Source: Stictocephala bisonia (taxonomy: Eukaryota > Arthropoda > Insecta > Hemiptera > Membracidae). From it: 64,000 bases of DNA. The position numbers and the translations under genes are program-made. Numbering within the stretch: the first letter of the stretch is position 1; every line of letters starts with the position of its first letter. The stretch lies in the NCBI GenBank assembly GCA_035578905.1, contig JAQJVL010001099.1, forward strand, positions 80,104-144,103, given 5' to 3'. Positions 46,028-58,785 of the stretch are shown here, piece by piece. Below the pieces are notes generated by a model. It did no database searches and was not told where the DNA came from. It saw nothing but the letters and a program-made list of their open reading frames with translations.

Positions 46028-48956
46028 ACATGCCTGACATAATATGCTTATCTGAACACTGGCTCAAAGATGATGAGTTTGACAATACGCACGTAGAAGG
46101 CTTTACAAATGTAGCCTATCTGCTTTTTGTATATCAGAGACTGAAAAAGGTGGAGTCGGTATTTGGAGCAAAAGCAACATCAAGTACTGAATCTAAGCGA
46201 TTATAATGTGGAAGGAATTTGCGAGCTTGCTGCTATTTTGATAGAAACAGACAGGAATTCAAACATATTGTTGATTGCAGGGTACAGGCCTCTAATGAGA
46301 ATGAGTCATTTTTTGAACTGATTTCAATCTGTCTTGACAAATATATGAAAAAATCAGTAAAACCGTTATCATATGTGATTTTGATATAGACCTTTCATAA
46401 GACACAGTCAAAGCTTTAAAGTGGTTGAATTTATGTGCACTTATGGTCTTAAAAATGTGATAAGATATTACACTAGAGAGTTTCGAGGATCCAAAACACT
46501 CATAGACCACATTTTTGCCAATGATCAAACCACTGAAAGTGCAGTCATGATATCTGCTCTATCCGACCACTACGATATTACAGCTAATATGCAAATGGAA
46601 GCTCAGTTGAATAAAAACGTGGCCAAATTTAGATTAAGCAGAAGTTTCTATACACAAAATATCCAGACTTTAAAACATCTATTAAGTAAGGAGAAATGGA
46701 AGGAAATGTTCAAGTCAAGTGATTTTAATGACAAGTTTTTACTGCTTTTTACGATTCCCTGAGGCATCATTTTGAGTTAGCATTTCCCAAAAAAGTCCTA
46801 AAGATAAAATGTGGCCGAGAAAAAAGAATAAAACTGAGCAAAGACGTTTTATATATTAAGGAAGAAGTATTTCAGATGTACATGAGAACAAAAGACTTGA
46901 GTTCAGATCACTTTTTACGCCAATATTACTTAAGACTAAAGAAAAGATACAGATATCTAATACATCAGGCAAAATCAACTAATATTAAAAGAAAGATTGA
47001 AAAATTAGTTTGTAAATCAAAGGCTGTGTGGAATGTAGTCAATGAAACCAGATATGGCGGAAATAAAAATAAAGCTAATGAAATCCGCGCAATAAATAAT
47101 GATGGTGAATTAGTGAAAGACCCCGAAGGAGTAGCTAACACCCTTAATAGTTTCTTTATTGACGTGGGGAAAAGAAACCAGATAAGGACAGCAACAAGTA
47201 TAGTTCCAAGTCCACTCAAGAAAATGCAAGTCCGAAACTCTCTCTTCCTGTACCCTACATCTGAGAATGAAATTAAAAATGTTATAAAAAATCTCAATAG
47301 GGGGTCAAAGAAATCTCAGACTTACTAGCAGTTCCTCTAACGTGTTTGATCAAAAACTCATTTGCAAGTGGTATATTTTCTAGCACACTCAAGTTATCTG
47401 TTGTAAGAACTATACCAAAGAAAGGTGATAATCAACTATGTGACAACTATAGGCCGATCTCCATCACATGAACACTATCAAAGATTTTTGAACATGTGGT
47501 CCTTATTAGACTGTGTCGTTTCCTAGAAAAACACAGAATCATTTTTGAAAAACAGCTTGGTTTTATGAAAGAAAGTTCACCGGTGGATGCTATATTTAGC
47601 TTTGTCAATGATATTGTTACAGCCTTAGACAAAAAGAATCAAGCAGCAGGTATATTCTTTGACCTTAGGAAGGCGTTTGACACCGTTGACCATTCATTGA
47701 TGATACAAAAGATGAATGATGCTGGAATAAGAGGGCTAGCTTTAGATTGGTTTCATTCCTACCTTCGGGGCCGTAAACAGTGTGTGGAAATACCAGCTGT
47801 TGTTGAAGCTGGATATCACTTGCATCACACCTCTGCTGAGGCCTGTATTGTTAGTGGGGTGCCTCAAGGCTCAATTTTCGGGCCAATAATTTTTCTTTTA
47901 TTTATTAATTAGATTCCATCTAGTATAACAAACTCAAATATTTGCCTCTTTGCGGATGACACCTCCCTCTCATTGTCTAGTCCTAATAGGCTTGAATTTG
48001 TGAACAAGCATTTCTGGAGTCAAATATCATTCTTACTTCAATTGTTTGATAACAATAAGCTTAAGGTTAAGCAGCTTCAAAAACCCAATTAGTTAACTTC
48101 AAAATCAAAAATTCATTAGTAAACTCAATTTTTGGCCTCCGAATTTACTTAGATGATTCAGTTTTAAAAGAAACTGAATCAGTAAAACTCCTGGGCGTAA
48201 TTCTTGATGAAAAATAAAATTTCCACACTCATATAGAGATGGTTTGCCATCGAGTGAGCACATGCCTTTACCTTTTACGCAGTCTTGCAAAGACAGTTAC
48301 CACTGATGTCCTTCTCACAGCATACTATGATTTGCTTTATCCACTCCTAATGTATGCAGTACCAGTGTGGGGCAGTGAGAACCAACGGTCACTCTATTTA
48401 TTTAGACTTCAAAAAGAGGCTGTTCGAAGAATCTACTCACTGCATCGAAATCATCCCTGTAAAAATGTGTTTAAACCGTCAAAATTGTTAACATTCCCTT
48501 CCATTTACATCTTGGAAACACTAACTTTTGTCAAAGAAAACCTTTCACTTTTTTTGACTAAACAAAATTTACTTTTCAATTTCGAAACAGTAGTGATTTG
48601 AAAATTCCGGCTCACTCTTCCTCTTTTTTCAAAAAACACCTATTTTACAACGGAACCATTTTGCACAATAAACTGCCTAATGACCTTAAGCTGGAAACAA
48701 ACTATAGTAAATTTAGAAAAAGACTTAAACTTATGCTACAGGAAGGAAGCTACTACAGCGTCCAAGAGTTTCTAGCTGGTGGAGAATCCTAGTTTTATTT
48801 CTTTAATTTAGGCAGTTATACATTTTATTTGTTTTAGCAACTATGCTATTTAAGTTTTAGTTATAAGTTATAAAATACTTAAATTTCTCTAGTTTTACCT
48901 ATATTTAGCTAATGCAATTTACATATTTGTTAATTATCTTGGCTGAATAAATGACT
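46028..48956 (+). pseudogene. Jockey/CR1-like LINE with endonuclease and reverse transcriptase
   Basis: Starts inside an AP-type endonuclease (PDIICLSEHWLKDDEF at 46033; DHIFAN and LSDHYDI further on, 46507-46577). An endonuclease-RT linker follows (46600-47330). The reverse transcriptase then shows NYRPISIT (47446), QLGFMKESS (47548), FFDLRKAFDTVDH with the first catalytic Asp (47656), SGVPQGSIFGP (47851) and LFADDTSL with the catalytic pair (47950). The C-terminal tail (YPLLMYAVPVWGS, FRLQKEAVRRIYSL) runs to 48792, and the 3' end is AATAAATGACTTATGACTTATG. Several stops and frameshifts show it is dead. The N-terminus of the endonuclease and any ORF1 are missing. Confidence 0.8.
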
Positions 48957-49535
48957 TATGACTTATGGTTGTCCCATGAAAGGTTTTCAGTGATATGAAG
49001 CCCAAGACACCTTGTATACTTACAAGTTCTGATATGAGTTCCATTTAAGGTCAACAGTGGAGGTGATTCAGGTTTGTTTCTTTTATAAAAGTCAACAAGC
49101 TTGGTTTTTTCTGTGTTTAAAATAAGGCAGTTGTCGTTGCACCAATTTGACATTATATTGAGACTAGTTTGTGTATTATCGTTCAGGATGTTGTGATTTG
49201 AGTTGCCAATCAAGTGACAGATGTCGTCAGCGAAAAGCCAAACCTTCCCAGCAGAAAGAGTACAAGGGAGGTCGTTCACGTAGAACAGGAACAAAATCGG
49301 GCCAAATTTTTAACCCTGGGGGACTCTGATATTTATAGGAGGAGAGCTCACAGACTTATAACTATAAGTACGGAGAACATTATCAGTATCCAAGTTCTTA
49401 AAGGAGACAACAAAGCGGCAATCTCTCAAGTATGAAAAATGCACAAAAGAGGTTTCCCAGCAACATCAAGGGCCTTGAGTTTGTGCAACAAGACACTCTG
49501 ATTCAGGAGGTCGAAAGCCTTGGTTATTTATTTGC
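48956..49535 (-). pseudogene. LINE reverse transcriptase fragment, minus strand
   Basis: Minus-strand pieces read KAFDLLNQSVLLHKLKAL (49530-49470), RVPQGxKFGPILFLFYVNDL (49310-49265), VWLFADDICHLIG (catalytic FADD) and WCNDNCLILNTEKTK, then CLGLHITENLSWDNH. This covers the RT palm from the first Asp to the thumb. It has stops, and the rest of the element is missing on both sides. Confidence 0.75.
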
Positions 49536-52400
49536 CAACGGCAAGCAGCCAATACATACATATATATATTATAAGATGGTATCATGATACAAACATTACA
49601 CTACCTATAATAGACCTAATAAAAGAATAGAATATAACAAAGCAAACAAGAACAAAGAGAAAAATTCAACAACCAATAAAAGGATAACAATATTAGGATA
49701 ATAATATTACTGACTGGAGATCAAACATACAAGAGGCATTTAGTTAACGAAAAGCTAATACTTAGTGATAATATGGTAATGATCAAATTAAATTTAGAGC
49801 TACCAAAACAAAAGAAACTTAATTAACTACAATAACAACAGATAAACAAATTAGAACATGACAACAACTAAAAACTAAAATGATACATGACCAACTCTAT
49901 GACTTTAATATAAAAGAATAAATATATACAATGCAAAACATTAACAAGAGAAAAGCTCAACAACAAATAAGAGGATAACAATATTACTAAAGATAAGCCA
50001 AAACATAACACAAAGGCTAATACTTGATGATACATATGGTAGTGATCAAACTTAATTAGAACCACCAAAAAAACAAAAGTAATTAAATTACATTACAATA
50101 ACTATAGATAAACACAATTGTAGAAATTCAACAACTAAAAACTAAAATGATACATAACAAACTCCATGCCTTAATAATATATAACAATCATAAATGTAAC
50201 TCTCAGTATCTGAATTAAATAATGAATCTATAAATTTCAAGTTAGAACAGTGGATGCACGTCTTCGAATAAGCACGAGGCTATCACAGAAGATATCACAC
50301 TCAGATGCGACGTGGTTTCCGAGCATGACAAATCTAGCCAATGGAGTATAGTAGTGGAAGTTAGTACCATGATGCCTCCGACTCAGAATATCATGGTTTC
50401 TGGTGTTTGTTGGGACTCTAAAGTCCAGTTGGGCTAGAAGATCAGGACATTGCACTTGGCCGTGAATAATCTTCACAAGAAAGCACACGTCAGCGATGTC
50501 ACGACGGAGAGCAAGAGGTGGGAGGTTTAGTTATGAAGATAAAATATCTACAGGTACCTCCAGATAGTCATAGACCAACTGTACTCCAACCAGACGAACG
50601 AAGCAGCGCTGTATAGCTCCTTATATCTCTCTGGCACCAAATGTGTAAGGAGGCCACACTTGAGATGCATATTCTACGAGCTGCCTTACAAGTGAGCAAT
50701 AAAGGGAGCGAAGAGCTGCAGGGTGGCTGATACCCCTAGAGAACCTTGACAGGAAACCAAGCATCTTGTTCGCCTGACTGCAAATATCATCAATGTGTCC
50801 AGAAAAACATAAGTCATAATTGAATCATACGCCTAAGTCTTTAACACTTTGGTGTCTAGGGATTTGGGTACCAGAAATTGAGTACTTATAAACAGTCAGA
50901 GTTTTAGTCCTATGATAAGTAACAACAGAGCACTTGTTGAGGTTTACGGACATGCTGTTGTTGACACATCAATCCTCTATTGCAGGAAGACTGTCCCGGA
51001 TCCCCTGTGAGTCCACTGGCGAGGAAACAACAGAGAAGATCTTCAGATCATCGGCAAACAGCAAGCCGTTGGTGCCAACCCTCTCCAAAAGATCGTTTAT
51101 AAAGACATTGAAGAGGCAGGGGCCCAACAATGAGTCCTGTGGGACACCCGAAGACGGCGAGAAGTTGGATAAAGCATAGTTACCTATTTTAACTGTGAGA
51201 GAACGACCACTCAAATAATCAGTTATCCAGGATAGTAGAGGATTAGCAACTCCATAGCCCCTCAATTTTGCGATGAGGATAGAATGGTCAACTTTGTCGA
51301 AAGCTTTAGTCATATCAATATAGATTGCATCGACCTATTTATTGCTGCGGAAGGCAACCAAGACATACTCCTGGAACAATAGGAGGTTAGAAACCGTCAA
51401 CTTGCCACTTACAAATCCATGCTGAAACGGGTGAATAACTTTAGATAGATGTGGATTCAGCCAGTCCAGAATGATGCTTTCAAATATTTTCCCAATAGTA
51501 ATTGGGCGATAGTTCCTAAAATTGGATTTATCACCGGCCTTATGCAGGGGAACGGTGAAACCATTCTTTAAAACCTTAGGGAAGACTCCTCTTACAAGTG
51601 ATTTGTTAAAGAGAATTGATAAAGGTTCTGCAATAAGATAACGGCAGTAATGGAGAGCAGAAGGCGGAATATTGTCAATACCAACCCCCTTTAGCAATCG
51701 TAAAACCCTAAAATTTACGAAGAACGTCTTCCTTGTTAACTTTTATGCTGCTAAGGCAATCAAAAATAGGATAATGGAAGTGAGGTGCACTTTGAGGTAC
51801 TGGATCATATACAGATTTGAAGTAAGAGGAAAAAAATTGGCACTTGCTTAAAGTGTTGCTAGCTTCACTGCCATCAAGATGTAAACAAGGTGGTATATCA
51901 GGTGCTCTTCGCTGAGCTTTTACTAGTCCCCAAATTGCACGTGGATTTGAAGAGATGTTTGACTCAACATTGGACAAATAGCGCTTGTAGCATTCACGGG
52001 CCATGGATTTGCACACATTTCTAAGACTTGCAAATTCATAGTAATGTGCTAGGTTTAGGCTGGTTTTATAATGTCTATACGCTAATTTCTTCTCAATAAC
52101 GAGCCGTTTGAGATCGTTAGAAAACCATCTAGGACAATTAGGGATTCCAAATTTCTTCATTGGGATAACATTGAGAGTAACATTCTCCAAGATATTGCTC
52201 AAAATAACAAACTTATGCAAACTACCTATGAAGCTCATATATGTTTGTTGCAAGGATGTAAAAACCTTACAGAGATCACACTTCCATAGGTTGCGACTCT
52301 CGTAGGTACTGTGCGTACTGTCGTAGGTTATGTAATAAAACTGGCACAGCAGACTGTCGGATAGATGCAATCGAGATTACACATCCTTAAGTAAGGCAAA
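49536..52400 (-). pseudogene. LINE ORF2, reverse transcriptase to 3' end, minus strand
   Basis: The most complete LINE body in the window. From 52370 the minus strand encodes the linker (WFSNDLKRLVIEKKLAYRHY, RAIWGLVKAQR). After a frameshift near 51705 comes the RT: GIDNIPPSALHYC (51685), NYRPITIGKIFES, HGFVSGKLTVSNLL, AIYIDMTKAFDKVDH with catalytic Asp (51315), SSGVPQDSLLGP, and LLFADDLKIF with the catalytic pair (51060). The thumb and tail (LGFLSRFSRGISHP, LLAQLDFRVPT) end near 50220. A long AT-rich 3' UTR runs to about 49525, where it abuts a different RT fragment. Few stops are present, so it is younger than its neighbours. Endonuclease and ORF1 are absent. Confidence 0.8.
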
Positions 52401-52589
52401 AACGGCATCACAGGTCGACATATTCTAACAAAAGCCGAATTGGCTTTTAGTTAGAATGTTATTATAAAAAAAGGTTTAAAAAATATAATATCAAAGATTT
52501 TGCCAAAGCAAGACCTTTATTTTTCTTTGTATAGGTAATAGCAGTTCATACTATAGGCCTATAATTATTAGCAACGTGTAGTCAGCCCT

Positions 52590-52835
52590 CTTAAAAACAG
52601 ATACAACCTTTGAAGTTTTTTAATTTTTCAGGGGAACATTCTGTTTCAAAAGACTTGTTAATGATCTCAGCCAGGGTAGCAGCAACACCAGGAATCTCGT
52701 CAACCCCAGAATTCCTCTTAGATCTCAGGGAATGTATCACATCGCTCACCTCAGCAGCAGACGTGGGAGCCAGCAAAAAGCTTCCCTCTCCAAGTCGACC
52801 GGAAGAACAGGGGTGGAGCTATCAGTCACTAATCA
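52590..52835 (-). pseudogene. LINE reverse transcriptase N-terminal scrap
   Basis: The minus strand reads LAPTSAAEVSDVIHSLRSKR, then SGVDEIPG, then INKSFETECSPEKLKNFK. This is the start of a LINE RT domain (S..EV..II..LK...S.G.D.IP, then INLSFE.G.FP..LK). It is separate from the element ending at 52400. Confidence 0.65.
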
Positions 52836-52859
52836 TGAAATTTTGTCTATACAATATTC

Positions 52860-54345
52860 AGGGGTGCCGCCAGAGGGGGGCCAGTGGGGGCAGTTGCCCC
52901 TGGGAAAAATTAACAAGTGAAAAAATAAAAATATTCAAACTGAATAAATCTATTAAAAACAATTTTAAATCTCATATTTTAGCAATATTTAATTTCAGTA
53001 TCATTACATTTTGTTGGCATCAGTTATAACACTTGTATCTTGTTCTTGTACGACTTGAACGGTCGCATATCTCCGGCTGGCTGCGCCACTATTCGGGCAG
53101 TTGTTCAGAATGTTCACTTCATGGCGTGGTCTCTACCTTTCTACCAGCCGTCTTCGGATCTACATCTAATCAGTGTCTGTGCGAAGCAAGGTACGTGTAG
53201 AACAGAAGTGCAAAAGACTATGTTTTTCTACGTACCAATTTGGTCAGTCGGGCTACACAATACATGTTTGTATTACTATCATAGTCCTGATTTTTTTAAA
53301 AGTTCTAAAAATTCAGATCATTGACATACTTGTTATTAAACATAAGGCCTCTTTAAATCAAATTAACGTCCCAAATACAAACTCCAATGAACAAAGTTTA
53401 AAGTAAATATGTAATGTACTGAATACAGACACAACCACACACTCCATAGTCCAGCTAAACAAATGCCTAAAAAATGAAGATGTTATTACAATATACAATA
53501 GAACGCATAATATACTTGCGGATAAAACCATAAATAGTAGCAAATATAATGGCAGTGATGTCTTATATAATCAAATACATGTAATCCAATGGTCCCAGTT
53601 CTTAAATCAGACAAACTGGACGGGCCTAAAAAAACTCTCTTAGAATGTTGTTCTGATCCCAAACAAGATAACAACAAAATCATCACTCGCTAAACATCTA
53701 GTTGATTGAAAATTTAATGTGAACGATCTTAATAACATGCTAATATTGCTTAAATGTCATAAATGTAAGTAGACTCAAACCTTGAAGAATAAGTTACAAT
53801 ATTTACAAACATAAAGAAGACCATCTTACCTCAGATTCACAGTAAAAATAATACGAATCATGAACTTAAATTTTCATCTCTTTTATTTAATGCATTGTTG
53901 GGTAGCAGTACAAATTGATCAGCTTATCACAGGCACAGGACTGACTGACTGTGATTAAGAGATCCGGTCAAAATCACTCCAATAGGACGAATCCGCTGAT
54001 GATGGTTCTATGGAGCCGAAACTAGTACAGTAAAATCACAATTCTGGATTATAAGATGCAGATAAGAATGCCTAATTTTATGCTAAAAAGTTAGTTTGAA
54101 TTTTCAAAATTAAACTTTAACATTCGGCAAATTATAATCTCATCTCAAAAATATATCAAATGGTTTTATAACAAAAATGTGGTGCTTAGATAGCATAAAA
54201 TCCCATTATTTACTTTAATATTTCAACAATTTTTCAGGGGAGTACGCCCGCGTCCCCCACCATTTTGGGTGGTATTCCATATTCCCAAGCCCCCCCCCCC
54301 AGAAGTTATTGGCCCCCCTGGGAAAATTTCCTGGCGGCGCCTATG
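52860..54345. mobile_element. Non-autonomous hAT-like element
   Basis: The left end near 52860 (CAGGGGTGCCGCCAGAGGGG) and the reverse complement of the right end near 54345 (CATAGGCGCCGCCAGGAAAT) share a GCCGCCAG terminal repeat followed by G-rich sequence. This is the style of the hAT ends at 3222 and 63358. I found no convincing 8-bp target duplication, so the exact ends are uncertain. Inside there is no recognisable transposase. Confidence 0.5.
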
Positions 54346-54349
54346 CAAA

Positions 54350-55030
54350 AATGGTTCACTATTTTCCAGTTGGTTCACCAATTCTAACTGGTGTGAGATC
54401 TGACTTATCCCTAATTTCATTTGACAGATTAATTACAAAGAGATTTAGCTATTTTATATCTTCCAATATCTTGTCCAGTTCACACTAGTTTTTTTCTTCT
54501 TTTTTGACATGAGTCGCACATTTTGCCCAATGTTTGTTGGTGAAAAGATGAAGGCCTTATTCTAAAAGATTTTTAATGTGTGAAATGTTAATTTTTTTTA
54601 GGTTTTTTGTAACCATCAACATAGCCTAATTTGAGTGAGTAAGCAAGGGGCGTATCGTTATCTTTATGTGGCCTTCAGAAAGCTTGACGGAAGACCAAAC
54701 TCACCTGAGTAAAAGTTCTTCTTTGATTCTTAATCCCTCTCTTTGGGTAATGGTCCTCAACTCCGAAACCCTTTGTGTACATCATGGTCATGAGAGCAGT
54801 CACGATGTACGCCTTATCAGCTTAGTATGCTCTTTAGTATAGTTTTGGTTAACAAACTAGAATCTGTACACCTGGTTGAATAAGATGTATAGAAGAGAAA
54901 TTACTTTTCCTGTCATGGCTTATACATAAATAAAAGGGGAAGTACGTAATGTCCAAACTTATTACAAACCAACTTAAACCGATTTTTGGGATAACAAAGG
55001 AAGTTCAATCGTTCCCCAGATTACCCAAAA
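54350..55030. other. Intergenic sequence, nothing recognised
   Basis: No family features were seen. A GGAGTACGCCCGCGTCCCCC patch at 54238-54257 lies at the right edge of the preceding element. Confidence 0.4.
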
Positions 55031-55040
55031 AATTTCAGAG

Positions 55041-55560
55041 AGTAATTTTAAAATAAGTGTGACTGAAATGCACATGTCCCTAATGATTGAAAAGCAACAG
55101 GTTGATAAAACAGTAGCAATTGTGTATAGCATCTCTGCTGACTTTGATGACGACCGGTATATGACAGCAGGTGTAGCTGTAGTATTTGCAAAGCACCTTC
55201 AGAAACCCTCAGCACCCCATTGCATCTCTGACCACCTTACTCTGCAGAACAGTCAAGCTGGAGCCTGTGTATATAGTCTTGTTACAAAGGACAGGCATTT
55301 TGTAAAATCAACTAGTGATGATTATGAGGCTGCATTTGCACACCTAACAAAAGACTTCAAAAATATAAAATTACAAATTTAATATGTTATCCAGTTGGGT
55401 GTGTGAAATAACTATGTGAGTCCAATCCGGTTTGTTTCTGCCCTGATGAATTTTCAACAAGAAACCCAGGCAAAAATTACAGTTGTTTCTTATTACCAAA
55501 AGTCCTTCCGAAAATTGTGAAACGGCATGTCTCATAAAGATTTTAAAAATTATCTACGAA
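55041..55560 (+). pseudogene. Macro-domain (ADP-ribose-binding) relic
   Basis: From 55041 the frame reads FKISVTEMHMSLMIEKQQ, then AIVYSISADFDDDRYMTAGV with AVVFAKHLQK, then AGACVYSLVTKDRHFVKSTS, then YEAAFAHLTKDF. This is the N-terminal two-thirds of a macro domain, with the ADF..D..MTAGVA..F ADP-ribose loop and the VYYLVTK.....KPTY strand. After a TAA at 55380 and a TGA at 55408 the frame continues with RFVSALMNFQQETQAKITVV and SYYQKSF to a TGA at 55517. Macro domains bind or hydrolyse ADP-ribose groups. The relic lies about 350 bp upstream of a LINE endonuclease frame on the same strand. The domain call is by eye from the motif order, and the function is not inferable from a dead copy. Confidence 0.6.
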
Positions 55561-55909
55561 AACTTATAATAGGTAAAAATCAGCGAGCTGCATAAATTGC
55601 AGTAGAAAAACACACAGCTTCAGACATTTTACCTGAGACTAGTAGAGACAATACAACACCACCTAAGCAACCTTCATCAGTAGTGACTACAAAAAGCTCA
55701 AAGGTCTTTCTGCAAACCGAGGTAAAACTGACCCAATAAACACTGGAGATTCGACAGCTCAAGTGAGAGGGCATCACCTGGAGAACTATGCAGAGGCGCT
55801 TAAAGACTGTCCACCCATATCACCTGTGATAGTGCTAAGTGAAAAGCAGAGCATTGTGAAAGTGTCTGAGGTGGAAGTGTCCTAGTAGGGTATCAAGTAG
55901 TGATACTGA

Positions 55910-57130
55910 AACTGTTCCTTTTTTAAGCTCAGCCAGCCAGATTTCGAGCCAGACTTAATTTCTAAAGATGTTTTAGCATCAATTGATTCCATTTATAAAT
56001 TAAATGTGTCAAAGAATGGAATTAATATTTTTTTCTGGAATGTTCAAGGGTTGATAAATAAAATAGACGTACTAAATGTATGTCTAAAACAGTACAAAAT
56101 AGATATTATTTGCATTGCCGAACACTGGCTGGGCTTAAATGAAAGGGATCATGTATCATTGGTGGGTTATAAAAATGTCACTTCTTTTTTCAGGTTTTCT
56201 AACAATAGAGGAGGTACAATAATTTTGTAAAGGAAGATGTTAAATGTAAATGTTTTAAAAAAATAAATAATATATCTTTGGAAATTATGTGCGAGGTTTC
56301 TGCTGTAAAACTTATATCCTGTAAGATAGCAGTTTTATCTGTTTATCAACCTTACACAAGAAAAGGAGAAAAATTTTTGATTTTCGTAAATTTATTAGAA
56401 AATATTCTTAGAGAAGCAATCAAATTGGAATGTGAAGTTATTTTGGCCGATGATTCTAATATGGATTTAAACTCTAACAGCCCTGAAAACTTAGATCTAA
56501 TTACACTATGTAAAAAAAAAGATTAATATTTGATGTAACCCGCCCTGGTACTGTGTAAATTTAGATTCTTGCATTGATAATGTTTTCACTTCTCTTGACT
56601 TTTTTGTTTGATAGTAGTACTGTACACACTATTGTTTCTGATCACAATGCAATATATTTTAAACTTCTACTAAAAGGTTCAAAACATAAAAATAGATGCA
56701 GTATCAGATTATTTTCAAGGATTGTTACAGAAAATGCATAACAACATTTCATTAGGGATCTACAGTGATGTAATTTAGTGATGTAATAATATATTAGGGA
56801 AATTGGTTTCATATATACTCAGAAACGGATATAAGTATTATGGTTAAACATTTTCATACCAACTTTATAGGATTAGTTGATCAGAATTTTCCATAAAAGA
56901 TGTTTAAGTTAGGTAAAGCCATATCAGATAAGTGGTTTACAAAGGATATATTTGAAACTAAAGAAAAGTGTTGTACGTTATATGACATGTATAAGAAAAC
57001 AGGGTCAATTAAAATCAAATATTCGTACAACTCTCTAAATAAAATAAACAAACAAAAAATTTAAAATGCCAAAAGTGCAAACAAAACAAAGACTGTGAGG
57101 TCACTTATTAAAAAATTATCTGGAAATTCA
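55910..57130 (+). pseudogene. LINE AP-endonuclease and linker, truncated
   Basis: The frame from 55910 reads FEPDLISKDVLASIDSIYKL, then INIFFWNVQGLINKIDVL, IDIICIAEHWLG and VSLVGYKNVTSFFR. This is the start of an APE-type endonuclease (N.QGL..K.D.L, ICI.EHWL). A frame at 56278-56526 continues with AVLSVYQPYTRKGEKFL and VILADDSNMDLN (the usual GDFN motif, degenerate). TIVSDHNAIYFKLLL near 56635 is the terminal SDH block. The linker to the RT runs to about 57130, and the RT itself is missing. Together with 55041-55560 it may be one element. Confidence 0.7.
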
Positions 57131-57335
57131 AGGATGTCCTGAACGTCTATTGTTGTTACTCTTGCGTTTTGATTTGACTGGCTAGAGTTTAGATTACTGT
57201 TTATTCTTATCATTCAGGTTAAGATTGTCTTCTTGCAAAGAAATACTATGGTGGTGACACATTTGTTCAGTTTACAATTTTAAAAATCTCACTTGCGTAT
57301 GTGACTCACAGATGCACGCTCAAAAAAGTATAAAA

Positions 57336-57387
57336 TTTCGGGGGGTGTCCGGACAACCCAGGACACCCCCCTGGGTACGTCCCTGAC
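57336..57387. mobile_element. Isolated hAT-like terminus
   Basis: The reverse complement begins CAGGGACGTACCCAGGGGGG and continues into a second GTCC/GGAC inverted pair. This resembles hAT right ends. No matching left end was found in the window. Confidence 0.4.
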
Positions 57388-57416
57388 ACAGTCTATTGAG
57401 CTATGGAACCACAACC

Positions 57417-57650
57417 CACATAGAGAATTATGGTAGATGGGTCAGTGTGTACACAGGAGTAGCGGGGTCAAGGGTCATCTGTGACGTCTGTACTCACATA
57501 GAGAATGATGGTAGATGGGACAGTCACTACACAGGAGTAGCGGGGTCAAGGGTCATCTGTGTCGTCTGTACTCACATAGAGAATGTTGGTAGATGGATCA
57601 GTCTGCACACAGGAGTAGCGAGGTCAAGGATCATTTGTGTCGTCTGTACT
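57417..57650. repeat. Minisatellite, three 78-bp units
   Basis: CACATAGAGAAT begins at 57417, 57495 and 57573, giving an exact 78-bp period (26 codons). That keeps a 93-codon frame open with THIEN..GRW and TGVAGSRVIC repeats. The open frame is explained by the period, so a protein is not claimed. Confidence 0.85.
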
Positions 57651-57899
57651 AATATTGGGAAAGGGAATAATGAGTAAGAGGTGAAGCTTTTTCCAATTAA
57701 GGGTTACAATGGTATTGTTCATGTGGGTTGAGCGGATTATGTGCATTATTTAATATTTTGATTTTACTATTAACGGTTTCTTGTCGTAGGGAAAGGGTAA
57801 ATGTATTCGGTTTTACTTGCTTCAAACATGTTTTGATACGCTGAATCTTATTTCTTTAGTGACTAGAATTTCGAACATTATCATGATAGCACAACATTC

Positions 57900-58785
57900 C
57901 ACGTGGCACTCGTTAGGCTCGAATAGGTATACCATACTGTAGTTAGGAGCCTAGAATAGGTACCGTACTGTAAGAGCCTCGAACAGGTGCTGTAGCCTAC
58001 TTTAGGTGCCTCCAACAGGTGCCATAATATAGGAAACTAGAACAGGTACCATACTGTAGGAACCTCGAACAGTACTATACTTTAGGCGCCTCGAACAGGT
58101 GCCATACTATAGGAAATTAGAAAAGGTGCCATACTATAGGCAACTAGAACAGGTGCCTTACTGTAGACACCTCGAACAGGTGCCATACTATAGGAAACTA
58201 TAACAGGTGCCATACTATAGGAAACTAGAACAGGTACTGTATGATAGGAACCTCAAACAGGCGCCATACTATAGGAAGCTAGAACAGGTACCATACTGTA
58301 GGAACCTCAAACATGTGCCCATACTATAGGAAACTAGAACAGGTGCCATACTGTAGGAACCTCAAACAGGTGCTATACTATAGGAAACTAGAACAGGTAC
58401 TATATGATAGGAACCTCAAACAGGCGCCATACTATAGGAAACTAGAACAGGTACCATACTGTAGGAACCTCAAACATGTGCCCATACTATAGGAAACTAG
58501 AACAGGTGCCATACTGTAGGAAACTAGAACAGGTGCCATACTATAGGAAACTAGAATAGGTGCCATACTGTAGGAACCTCGAACAGGTGTCATACTGTAG
58601 GTGCCTAAAACAGGTACCATACTGTAGGAAACTAGAACAGGTTGGCACTGTATGGTTACTGTAGGAACAGGTGTCATACTGTAGGTGCCTCGAACAGGTG
58701 CCATACTATAGGAAACTAGAACAGGTGCCATACTGTAGGAACCTCGATCAGGTACCGCACTGTAGGACTAGGAGCCTCGATAAAA
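57900..58785. repeat. Minisatellite of about 27-bp units
   Basis: Roughly thirty diverged copies of a 27-bp unit (GGTGCCATACTATAGGAAAC plus TAGAACA) with alternating GAAACTAGAAC and GAACCTCGAAC variants. The multiple-of-three period explains a spurious minus-strand frame at 58432-58731. Confidence 0.85.

Noticed and set aside
57396..57677. 93-codon frame with 26-residue repeats
   Set aside because: Explained by the 78-bp minisatellite; no independent evidence for translation.
58432..58731. 99-codon minus-strand frame with MAPVLVSYS repeats
   Set aside because: A by-product of a 27-bp minisatellite period; no start context or family.
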